Assembly (NCBI GenBank): GCA_045614925.1
Contig: JAZLDV010000015.1
Location: 1-19,278, forward strand
DNA: 19,278 nt
Origin: JAZLDV01 sp045614925
GTDB taxonomy: Bacteria; Bacillota_I; Bacilli_A; Erysipelotrichales; Coprobacillaceae
Direction of reading: 5' to 3'
Part shown: one piece after another, positions 7,284 to 13,207 of the stretch
How the letters are laid out: the number at the start of each line of letters is the position of its first letter
Numbering within the stretch: position 1 is the stretch's first letter
The notes under the pieces: model-generated
The model's database searches: none
The model's input: only the letters and a program-made list of their open reading frames with translations
What the model was told of the DNA's origin: nothing
Translations under genes and position numbers: made by a program

Positions 7284-8534
7284 CTACTTAATTATTGCTT
7301 TTTTTATACCATCATGAAACTGTAGCTCAATTTCATCTTTGCTTTTAATATCATTGACTGATTTAACCATTATGTTATCTTTATGGACTATCGCATAACC
7401 TCTTTGCATAACTTTTAAAGGACTTAATGCATCTAATTGAATTAGATAATTGTTTAAATTTATATGACAATTATCAATTTTATGACTAATTAAATTCTTT
7501 AGTTTGTCTTGAATATAATGAAGTTTTAATGTTTCATTGTTATGAAAATAATCATAATAGTGATTAAAACGTTCTTGTATATTGATTAATCTTAAAAATT
7601 CATTTGAATAGATATATTCAGGATTCTTTAAATAATAACTGTTTTTTAACGATTCAAAATGTTTGATTTCATTTTGAAGTTTATTATTCATATGATGAAC
7701 TAATCTATTATATAAATGAATATTATATTGTTTCATTGCATGTTGATCTGGAGTTGCTTTTATTGCAGCCGCAGTTGGCGTTGCAGCACGATAGTCACTT
7801 ACAAAATCACAAATTGTAAAATCAGTTTCATGTCCTACACCACTAATAATTGGTGTTTGGCATGAAAAAATACATCTTGCCAGTTCTTCTTCGTTAAAAT
7901 TCCATAGATCTTCTATAGAACCTCCACCTCTTGCAATAATAATTGTATCAAACTTTAATCTATCTACATTATACAAAGTATTACATATATTTTTATAAGC
8001 ATCTATTCCCTGTACTGGAATAGGAAAAACAACCACTCTAACAAAAGGAAAACGTAAATTGATAGTTCTAAGAATATCTTGTAATGCTGCTCCTTGTTTA
8101 GCAGATAATACAGCAATTGATCGAGGATATTCTGTTATTGCTTTTTTATATTTATCATCAAATAATCCTTCTTTTTGAAGTTTATTTTTTAATTCGTTAA
8201 ATTTTTGATATAAAACTCCAATTCCATCCTGTTGCATGGATTCAACATATAATTGATATTGACCTGTTGTTTCATATACGGATACATTTGCATGAATTAA
8301 AACTTGTATTCCATTATTTAATTCAAAATCTAAAGATTTTGCTTTTGATGCAAACATAACTGCATTTATACGTGAATTTTCATCTTTAAGTGTGAAATAA
8401 ATATGACCACTAGGATGTGGTCTATAATTTGATATTTCACCTTTAATATATAGACTTTGTAATGAGATATCCTGGTTAAACTTTGCTTTAATATATTGAT
8501 TTAAAGCAAAAACACTTATATATTTTTTATTCAT
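7284..8534 (-). CDS. xseA: Exodeoxyribonuclease VII large subunit
   Basis: XseA is the catalytic subunit of exonuclease VII, a metal-independent single-strand-specific DNase. The 416-residue protein has an N-terminal OB-fold domain (about 5-105, with SNYRPHPSGHIYFTLKD). The catalytic domain has RSIAVLSAKQGAALQDI (138-154), ARGGGSIEDLWNFNEEELAR (201-220) and ISGVGHETDFTICDFVSDYR (230-249). A long helical coiled coil (about 265-365) and a C-terminal segment with SPLKVMQRGYAIV follow. Its ATG shares one A with the nusB stop (TAATG), which implies translational coupling. No strong ribosome site is seen. B. subtilis carries folD between nusB and xseA; here they overlap directly. Confidence 0.97.
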   Translation of the reverse strand: MNKKYISVFALNQYIKAKFNQDISLQSLYIKGEISNYRPHPSGHIYFTLKDENSRINAVMFASKAKSLDFELNNGIQVLIHANVSVYETTGQYQLYVESMQQDGIGVLYQKFNELKNKLQKEGLFDDKYKKAITEYPRSIAVLSAKQGAALQDILRTINLRFPFVRVVVFPIPVQGIDAYKNICNTLYNVDRLKFDTIIIARGGGSIEDLWNFNEEELARCIFSCQTPIISGVGHETDFTICDFVSDYRAATPTAAAIKATPDQHAMKQYNIHLYNRLVHHMNNKLQNEIKHFESLKNSYYLKNPEYIYSNEFLRLINIQERFNHYYDYFHNNETLKLHYIQDKLKNLISHKIDNCHINLNNYLIQLDALSPLKVMQRGYAIVHKDNIMVKSVNDIKSKDEIELQFHDGIKKAIIK

Positions 8535-8938
8535 TAAGCGATATTACTTAAAACACCATTAATGAATTTATATGTATCATCATCACAAAATTTCTTTGCA
8601 CTCATAACAGCTTCATTAATAATTATATTATTAGGAAGATCAGATTCTAATACTTCACAAGCTGCAATTAATAAAATAGCTCTTTCCATTGGGCTTAAAC
8701 GATCAAAAGTCCAACCTTTTTTTAAATATTTAGATAATAATTCAGAATAATTATCTTTGTTCTTTAAAGTTGTTTCAACTAGCCAAACTGCAAAGTCCAT
8801 GCTTTTTGAATTTCCACTTAATTTTTCATCGTTTTCTAAAAATAATTTAATTTCTTCTAAATCACTTTCAACTAATAAATTTTGATATATACCAATAGTT
8901 GCTTTTTCTCTAGCAAGTTTTCTATATGATTTTTCCAT
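8534..8938 (-). CDS. nusB: Transcription antitermination factor NusB
   Basis: NusB with NusE (ribosomal protein S10) binds boxA in rRNA leaders and supports antitermination of rRNA transcription. The protein is all-helical, with typical LAREKA near the start, GWTFDRLSPMERAILLIAACE and NIIINEAVMSAKKF-DDDTYKFINGVL toward the end. I chose the ATG at 8938 (134 residues, starting MEKSYRKLAREK). The upstream in-frame ATG at 8956 overlaps the only ribosome site (GGAGG at 8950-8954) and has none of its own, and family members start near this Met. The 11-base spacing is longer than for its neighbours. It is the first gene of the seven-gene operon ending at recN. Confidence 0.94.
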   Translation of the reverse strand: MEKSYRKLAREKATIGIYQNLLVESDLEEIKLFLENDEKLSGNSKSMDFAVWLVETTLKNKDNYSELLSKYLKKGWTFDRLSPMERAILLIAACEVLESDLPNNIIINEAVMSAKKFCDDDTYKFINGVLSNIA

Positions 8939-8974
8939 AATTATATAAACCTCCATAATATAGTTATATATAAT

Positions 8975-8983
8975 ACTATAACA
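8975..8983 (-). promoter_or_regulatory. Candidate extended -10 promoter for the nusB operon
   Basis: TGTTATAGT (TG-n plus TATAGT) lies about 40 bases before the nusB ATG and after the Asp23-gene terminator. The upstream sequence is T-rich without a clear -35. It is the best candidate in the short AT-rich gap. Confidence 0.4.
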
Positions 8984-9010
8984 TATTTATGAATAAAAAT
9001 AAATAAAAGA

Positions 9011-9038
9011 AAAAGTAAGAATATTCATTCTTACTTTT
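9011..9038 (-). terminator. Intrinsic terminator after the Asp23-family gene
   Basis: A 12-bp perfect stem AAAAGTAAGAAT / ATTCTTACTTTT has a 4-base loop and is followed by TCTTTTATTT on the minus strand. The 5' arm begins at the second base of the preceding TAA stop codon. It separates this gene from nusB. Confidence 0.85.
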
Positions 9039-9384
9039 AATCAAAATCAATACCATCAACTTCTACATTAATATGATTCACACGAACTCCTGTCATTTCA
9101 TAAATTGCAGTTGAAATTCTTTCTTGGATTAACATTGTTTCTTTAGCAACATTAATACCGTATTTTAATCTTACATGTATATTTACATATACAACATTTT
9201 CTTTAATCGAACAAGATACAACAGTCTTTGTACCTGGAATTTGAATCCCTTTTGATGTATCTAAAGAAACATTTTTCATTTCATGAACAGTATTTTTAGT
9301 AATGTCATCAAATACTTTTACATTGACTAAGATGTTTCCATTTACTGTTCCTTGTTCATATTGGTAATATTCATTATGTGCCAT
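9037..9384 (-). CDS. yqhY: Asp23/Gls24 family envelope-stress protein (YqhY-like)
   Basis: The 115-residue protein belongs to the Asp23/Gls24 (DUF322) family, by its pattern of short beta strands ending in VSCSIKENVVYVNIHVRLKYG (split as VSCSIKENV and VYVNIHVRLKYG) and the helix AKETMLIQERISTAIYEMTG before VNHINVEVDGI. Family members are small cytoplasmic proteins linked to cell-envelope homeostasis. In B. subtilis the equivalent gene, yqhY, sits between accBC and nusB and affects fatty-acid synthesis control. Here it keeps its place before nusB, but accB and accC are missing. GAGGG precedes the ATG by about 7 bases. It appears to be monocistronic, with its own promoter candidate and a strong terminator. 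Confidence 0.88.
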   Translation of the reverse strand: MAHNEYYQYEQGTVNGNILVNVKVFDDITKNTVHEMKNVSLDTSKGIQIPGTKTVVSCSIKENVVYVNIHVRLKYGINVAKETMLIQERISTAIYEMTGVRVNHINVEVDGIDFD

Positions 9385-9405
9385 ATTTTTCCCTCTTTTC
9401 TATAT

Positions 9406-9432
9406 ATTATATTGTATATAAAAAGAAGACAA
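9406..9432 (-). promoter_or_regulatory. Candidate sigma-A promoter for the Asp23-family gene
   Basis: TTGTCT (9427-9432) and TATAAT (9406-9411) are 15 bases apart, about 20 bases before the ATG. The -10 is perfect; the -35 matches 4 of 6 and the spacing is short. A weak 5-bp hairpin with a T6 run (9431-9450), possibly the spoIIIAH terminator, touches its upstream edge. Confidence 0.4.
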
Positions 9433-9442
9433 AAAACAAGTT

Positions 9443-9895
9443 TTATTGTTCTATAAATTTTACCTGAATTCTATAATTGTCTCCTAATTCATTTAAAACG
9501 GCTTTAATTATTGCAGATGCATCAGTACTCGTTGCGTTTGTTTTTACTATCGTAATATTGATTATTTCCCCTTCTATTTCACTAAAAACTTCATTATATC
9601 CAAGATTTTTAACTAATTCATTCACTTTAGATTCAATTTCAGCTGCTTCTTTATTTTCTTTTATAGTAGTTAAAGCAAGTTTAATAGACTCTGTTGTACT
9701 TGTTTCTTTCGCTATAATTTCCTGGTTTTTAAGTTCTATACTTTCTCTTTTTTCATTTAGTTCGGATTGAAGTTGTTCGATTGGAGATAAAGTTTTAGAA
9801 ACTGTAGTTTCGTTTGGCGGTAAAAGCAGATAGTATACTGATAATACAAGAATTAAGCTAAATAATGATAAAAAAGTAATAGCTTGCTTATTCAT
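9443..9895 (-). CDS. spoIIIAH: Stage III sporulation protein AH (SpoIIIAH)
   Basis: In the known family SpoIIIAH sits in the mother-cell membrane and its outer domain binds forespore SpoIIQ, forming the channel that keeps the engulfed forespore active. The 150-residue protein begins MNKQAITFLSLFSLILVLSV with a single membrane helix (about 5-24) and the family's VYYLLLP after it. A Glu/Lys-rich helix (40-90) and a YscJ/FliF-like ring-building domain (about 70-150, with VNELVKNLGY and IIKAVLNELG) follow. It is shorter than the B. subtilis protein (about 218). The ATG at 9895 is chosen over 9901 because AGGAGG is 7 bases from it but only 1 base from 9901. It stands alone between efp and yqhY, where the eight-gene spoIIIA operon lies in Bacillus. 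A sigma-E-type promoter lies directly upstream. Confidence 0.9.
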   Translation of the reverse strand: MNKQAITFLSLFSLILVLSVYYLLLPPNETTVSKTLSPIEQLQSELNEKRESIELKNQEIIAKETSTTESIKLALTTIKENKEAAEIESKVNELVKNLGYNEVFSEIEGEIINITIVKTNATSTDASAIIKAVLNELGDNYRIQVKFIEQ

Positions 9896-9914
9896 ATTCA
9901 TTCCTCCTTAATAC

Positions 9915-9944
9915 ATTGTATGAAATAAGTTATCTGAATATGAA
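9915..9944 (-). promoter_or_regulatory. Sigma-E-type promoter for spoIIIAH
   Basis: The -35 TCATATT (9937-9943) and -10 CATACAAT (9915-9922) are 14 bases apart. This matches the B. subtilis mother-cell sigma-E consensus (KMATATT, 14-15 bases, CATACAHT) at every defined position. It lies 20 bases before the ATG, with AGGAGG between, and its -35 overlaps the U-tract of the efp terminator. Confidence 0.8.
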
Positions 9945-9968
9945 AAAAAGAGCTTAAATTAAGCTCTT
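9943..9968 (-). terminator. Intrinsic terminator of efp
   Basis: A 9-bp stem AAGAGCTTA / TAAGCTCTT with a 3-base loop is followed by seven T on the minus strand. The efp TAA (9959-9961) lies within the stem-loop. This insulates spoIIIAH from efp transcription. Confidence 0.92.
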
Positions 9969-10516
9969 CCTTGATATTTTCCATCAGTTGTATTAACAAT
10001 AACAACTTCACCTTCACTAATGAATAAAGGAACTTTGATTTGGAATCCAGTTTCAATAGTTGCATATTTTGTAGCACCTGTAGCAGTATCTCCTTTTACA
10101 GCTGGTTCAGTTTCAGTAATTGTGAAAGGAACGTTGATAGGTAATTGTACACCTAAAACTTCATTTTCATAGCTAGTTACTTCAACATCATCAGATGGTT
10201 TTAAGAAGTTCATTTCCCATTTTAAACGATCAGAAGGAATTTCGATTTGATCATAAGTTTCATTGTCCATAAATACTAACATTCCACCTGCATCATATAA
10301 ATATTGCATTTTTCTTTTTTCGATGTGAGCTTTTGCAACTTTTTCTCCACTTCCAAAAGTAACTTCAGTAGTAGATCCAGTTCTCATGTTTTTCATTTTT
10401 ACTCTGATGTTTGCTGCAGCACGTGCAGTTTTGTTATGAGAATAGTCTAATACAACGTATAAGTTCCCTTCATATGTAAAAGTAATACCTGGTCTTAAAT
10501 CACCAACGTTAATCAT
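9959..10516 (-). CDS. efp: Translation elongation factor P
   Basis: EF-P binds between the P and E sites and relieves ribosome stalling at polyproline stretches. The 185-residue protein has the three beta domains: an N-terminal KOW-like domain (1-64), an OB domain (about 67-128) and a C-terminal domain ending IVNTTDGKYQGRA. The loop that reaches the peptidyl-transferase centre reads HNKTARAAA (27-35). It aligns without gaps to the B. subtilis HVKPGKGAA, so the tip residue at 32 is Arg, not the modified Lys. Arg32 is the rhamnosylated residue in EarP-type bacteria, but no EarP or other modification gene is in this window. The gene has its own promoter, an AGGAGAG ribosome site and a terminator, and sits before the spoIIIA position as in Bacillus. 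Confidence 0.97.
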   Translation of the reverse strand: MINVGDLRPGITFTYEGNLYVVLDYSHNKTARAAANIRVKMKNMRTGSTTEVTFGSGEKVAKAHIEKRKMQYLYDAGGMLVFMDNETYDQIEIPSDRLKWEMNFLKPSDDVEVTSYENEVLGVQLPINVPFTITETEPAVKGDTATGATKYATIETGFQIKVPLFISEGEVVIVNTTDGKYQGRA

Positions 10517-10549
10517 TTTATATCTCTCCTTTTAATATTTTACCTTTGA

Positions 10550-10578
10550 ATTATAACAAAATTTACGAGATATGTAAA
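10550..10578 (-). promoter_or_regulatory. Sigma-A promoter of efp
   Basis: TTTACA (10573-10578) and TATAAT (10550-10555) are 17 bases apart, 5 of 6 and 6 of 6 matches to consensus, about 35 bases before the efp ATG. It is the best vegetative promoter in the window. No terminator hairpin separates it from comGG, so comG read-through into efp is possible. Confidence 0.8.
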
Positions 10579-10595
10579 ATACTATCTAAACAAAA

Positions 10596-11006
10596 TTATA
10601 CAAAATTATTAAGATAAGAAAAATCAGACAGTTTTCCTGTTTCAAGGTTTAATTTTACATTGAAGCAATATTCATAATTTTCAAAATAGACGTATGTACA
10701 AATAAAATAATATGAGTCAATTGTTTCTACTTCTGATTTTATTCTTGTGTTTTCTATTTCATATTCTTCACTTAATAAAATACCTTCACTTTTATATTCA
10801 TTTTCGTAATGATATAAAGATAATATTTCGATGTTTTTTTGCTTAAACATACTATCAAGATGGTTATAAATCAGTTTATTATTTAATGCATTATAACTTA
10901 TAAAAGAGATTAAAAACAGTATATTTATAAAACTTACTAATACGACATTTAATATGAATCCTTTTTTACAATTTATAATTGATGATTGATTTGTATATCT
11001 TATCAT
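10596..11006 (-). CDS. comGG: ComGG-like minor pseudopilin
   Basis: Assigned by position as the seventh gene of comG and by its N-terminus. The 136-residue protein has a short polar leader ending KKG, then FILNVVLVSFINILFLISF, a type IV prepilin-like helix (about 17-35) without the usual Glu at +5 (Val here), as is common for ComGG. The rest is a Tyr/Glu-rich external domain with Cys102 and Cys113 that could pair. In the known system the pseudopilins GC to GG build the competence pilus that brings DNA to ComEA. It overlaps comGF by 41 bases and has only a weak ribosome site, so it probably depends on coupling. Confidence 0.75.
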   Translation of the reverse strand: MIRYTNQSSIINCKKGFILNVVLVSFINILFLISFISYNALNNKLIYNHLDSMFKQKNIEILSLYHYENEYKSEGILLSEEYEIENTRIKSEVETIDSYYFICTYVYFENYEYCFNVKLNLETGKLSDFSYLNNFV

Positions 11007-11364
11007 TTCTTAATATTTCTATATAAACAAGATTATTTTCTATATAAAATTCAAGATTATCAATGTTGTATAATAAAGTTTCATAGCCAGGCTTTTTTAC
11101 AATTTTCCCATTATCATTGAAGATACAATATTTATCAAATTCAATTTCATTATCATTTACTATCACATCATGAGTAAGTGTATATCTTGAAATTTGTTTT
11201 ATCGCAACAAATATATCTTCATCATCAATTTTTGGTAACATCTGTTTACATAAAAAAATAACTTGAGTTAAAGTGATGATGATTGTACAAGTAATAAAAA
11301 AACTAAATAATATATTGATCATTGTAAAACCATTAGCAGATTTGCATAATAATCTTCTGTTAAT
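10966..11364 (-). CDS. comGF: ComGF-like competence pseudopilin with probable AUU start
   Basis: Sixth comG gene. Starting at the first ATG (11322; 118 residues) would cut into the pilin helix, because the codons just before it encode SANGFT. Reading upstream in frame there is no ATG, GTG, TTG or CTG before the TGA stop. There is, however, an AGGAGG site (11372-11377) exactly 7 bases before an ATT codon at 11364. That start gives 132 residues with leader MNRRLLCKSANG, then FTMINILFSFFITCTIIITL, a normal prepilin layout except for Asn at +5. The external domain is rich in Asp/Asn/Ile. The gene lies almost wholly after comGE, whose last 15 codons it overlaps. Identity is from position and shape; sequence similarity to ComGF cannot be tested here. 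Confidence 0.7.
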   Translation of the reverse strand: MNRRLLCKSANGFTMINILFSFFITCTIIITLTQVIFLCKQMLPKIDDEDIFVAIKQISRYTLTHDVIVNDNEIEFDKYCIFNDNGKIVKKPGYETLLYNIDNLEFYIENNLVYIEILRNDKIYKSIINYKL

Positions 11365-11528
11365 ATTAATTCCTCCTCATTGTTTAATAAAGTTTGTTTT
11401 ACATCATAAGAATATTTATACGATTTATAATTTATCTGACAACATGTTACGAATATAGAAATAGTAATCAAAAATATTGATAATGAGAACATAACTTCAA
11501 CTAAAATCAATCCTTTTTTCTTTAACAT
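11319..11528 (-). CDS. comGE: ComGE-like competence pseudopilin
   Basis: Fifth comG gene. A 69-residue protein with prepilin leader MLKKKG, cleavage before LILVEV (Glu at +5) and a hydrophobic helix to about residue 25 that contains a Cys pair (CC). The remaining 40 residues form a short polar domain, so the protein is small for the family. I prefer the ATG at 11528 to the in-frame GTG at 11540. It gives a typical short leader, and GGGGTG stands 4 bases upstream. It overlaps the end of comGD by 32 bases, and its own end carries the ribosome site and start of comGF. Confidence 0.72.
   Translation of the reverse strand: MLKKKGLILVEVMFSLSIFLITISIFVTCCQINYKSYKYSYDVKQTLLNNEEELILTEDYYANLLMVLQ
11372..11377 (-). 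promoter_or_regulatory. Shine-Dalgarno for the comGF AUU start
   Basis: AGGAGG lies inside comGE, formed by two consecutive GAG Glu codons followed by GAA. Glu is usually GAA in this AT-rich genome, so the GAG pair suggests selection for the site. No ATG in any frame follows at usable distance; the ATT at 11362-11364 is 7 bases away. Confidence 0.65.
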
Positions 11529-11913
11529 AGAACACCCCACTTCCTACCTGAAAAACAAAACTATAATTATAATTATTATATAAATAATTCAATGTTTTAG
11601 CAGTTTGTATATTACCATTTTCGTTATAATGAAATGTATAATGATCTTTAAATTTACCTTTTTCTAACTTTAATGTTTCATTAAAGTGCTTTGAAGAACA
11701 TATTATTTCATAATTTTTGATTTCAATAGTTACTTTTTCTTTATAAACAACAGAATATGTTTTAGCAAGTGTCAAAAACCTCGTGATTTCATCGACCATC
11801 ATTGAAGAAGAAGTATTTATTTTTTGAAATGAAAAAGAAAGCAAACTTAATATAGTAATTATGTTAACTACAAACAGCATTTCTATCATTGTAAAACCTT
11901 TAATCTTCGACAT
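11497..11913 (-). CDS. comGD: ComGD-like competence pseudopilin
   Basis: Fourth comG gene. From the ATG at 11913 the 138-residue protein begins MSKIKG, followed by FTMIEMLFVVNIITILSLLS: a classic prepilin cleavage site with Glu at +5 and an N-terminal helix. The external domain ends in FQVGSGVFYVKEKRIDF, beta-rich as in GspH/ComGD-type minor pilins. The open frame extends 12 codons further up to 11949, but that start has no ribosome site and would give an atypically long leader. It overlaps the comGC stop by 14 bases. Prepilin peptidase ComC, needed for processing, is not in this window. Confidence 0.85.
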   Translation of the reverse strand: MSKIKGFTMIEMLFVVNIITILSLLSFSFQKINTSSSMMVDEITRFLTLAKTYSVVYKEKVTIEIKNYEIICSSKHFNETLKLEKGKFKDHYTFHYNENGNIQTAKTLNYLYNNYNYSFVFQVGSGVFYVKEKRIDFS

Positions 11914-12205
11914 AAGCCTGACCATCAGAGATGTAGATTTCTTTCCCATTTGGACAAATTGCCTGTTCTTTTTTTATATATGGTTCATCCCCACTATAAA
12001 GATCACTAATGTCCAAAGGCAATTCTCCATTATCTATTTCATAAAATAGTATAACTGAATTGATCACTTCTAATTGAGCTAAACAGCTTTTGTTTTTTAT
12101 GACATTGTTTTTACTAGTGATATTAGGTATAACAAGTAACATCATAAATAATATAATACACATACAAAATATAACTTCTATTAAAGTAAATCCTTTTTCT
12201 TTCAT
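11900..12205 (-). CDS. comGC: Major competence pseudopilin ComGC
   Basis: Third comG gene and the major subunit of the competence pseudopilus. The 101-residue protein has leader MKEKG, then FTLIEVIFCMCIILFMMLLV with Glu at +5 (cleavage after Gly5), and a short C-terminal domain with ICPNGKEIYISDGQAY, the usual ComGC ending. Cys14 and Cys16 are in the helix; Cys41 and Cys84 are in the external part and could form a disulfide. A strong AAGGAGG ribosome site 5 bases upstream fits the high output expected of the major pilin. It follows comGB by 9 bases. Confidence 0.93.
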   Translation of the reverse strand: MKEKGFTLIEVIFCMCIILFMMLLVIPNITSKNNVIKNKSCLAQLEVINSVILFYEIDNGELPLDISDLYSGDEPYIKKEQAICPNGKEIYISDGQAYVED

Positions 12206-12214
12206 AGTTCCTCC

Positions 12215-13207
12215 TTAGATATTCGACATAATATTCATCATAGGTATAATAATTGATACATATACACTAATTACAAAAAATGCTACAAATAAATAAATTG
12301 CAGGCACAACTATATTTATGAATTTTTCAATCATTAATTGTAATTTCTGATATGTCATTTTGATATACCTGTCTAGAATTTGAGTATGATTTTCAGTTGT
12401 CATTTTAATTACATTTTTAAAGAACTCTTCTAAATATATGTTAGAAATAATTGATTCAAATAAATCCTTACCGTTGTTCATTTCTAACAAGACTTCATAG
12501 AAAATAAACTTAATGTCATAATCATTAAATTCATCACAAAAGAATTTAATGATTTCTTTATTATCAAGAAATTGATCGATAAATTCATTGTAATAAATTG
12601 AAAATTTTAATGAAAAATAGAGTTTTAAAATTTTATTGATTGGAGGTAGTTTCATATATTGATTAACGATATAAAACTTTTTGTTTTTTATTGAATATAA
12701 TAAGACACAAATAATATAAAACATTAGAAAAATTGATATAAACATTAAAACTGGAATAATTGAAAACAGATTATAAATTATTTCAAATATAAGATTTCTT
12801 TCTATATTAAAAGAAATGAATAATATATTTACTTTTGGTAACATAAAAAAAGTAATAAAAATTGAGAAGAAAAATAAAAAAATGATTAATAATAATGGAT
12901 AACTTAATTTTTTTAGAATTATATCTTTATACATTTGTTTCATCTCTATAATTTGTAAAGATTTCTCAATAGATTCTACAATACTTTTTTTGTTACTTAA
13001 AAATTTAAAATATGAAGTATCTTTTTTTAATAAATCTAATTGAATTATAATGTCATCTATACCTAATCCATTTTCTAAACACTCTTTAATCTTATTATAA
13101 TTTTCATTCGATAAATAATCTTTACATAGCTTAATACTATCCTCAAATGTATATCCCATTTTCATAAATGTTGCTAAATTCGATAAAAAAATATTATTTT
13201 TATTCAT
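12215..13207 (-). CDS. comGB: Competence pilus platform protein ComGB
   Basis: Second comG gene: the polytopic inner-membrane platform (type II secretion F / PilC family) on which the ComGA ATPase drives pseudopilus assembly. The 330-residue protein has three membrane segments (about 102-122, 146-171 and 297-321) and two related cytoplasmic helical domains, one N-terminal (with FMKMGYTFEDSI and NGLGIDDII) and one between TM2 and TM3 (with EMNNGKDLFESI). The duplicated G-x-x-L/I pattern is typical of T2SF. The length is close to the B. subtilis protein (323). It overlaps comGA by 4 bases (ATGA) with no ribosome site, so coupling is likely. Confidence 0.9.
   Translation of the reverse strand: MNKNNIFLSNLATFMKMGYTFEDSIKLCKDYLSNENYNKIKECLENGLGIDDIIIQLDLLKKDTSYFKFLSNKKSIVESIEKSLQIIEMKQMYKDIILKKLSYPLLLIIFLFFFSIFITFFMLPKVNILFISFNIERNLIFEIIYNLFSIIPVLMFISIFLMFYIICVLLYSIKNKKFYIVNQYMKLPPINKILKLYFSLKFSIYYNEFIDQFLDNKEIIKFFCDEFNDYDIKFIFYEVLLEMNNGKDLFESIISNIYLEEFFKNVIKMTTENHTQILDRYIKMTYQKLQLMIEKFINIVVPAIYLFVAFFVISVYVSIIIPMMNIMSNI

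Noticed and set aside
10590..10609. Two tandem copies of a 10-base unit ACAAAATTAT at the comGG stop codon
   Set aside because: Short AT-rich duplication with no hairpin or regulatory pattern; likely replication slippage.
11914..11949. Longer N-terminus for ComGD from the ATG at 11949
   Set aside because: No ribosome site and an 18-residue leader; the ATG at 11913 gives the standard short prepilin leader.
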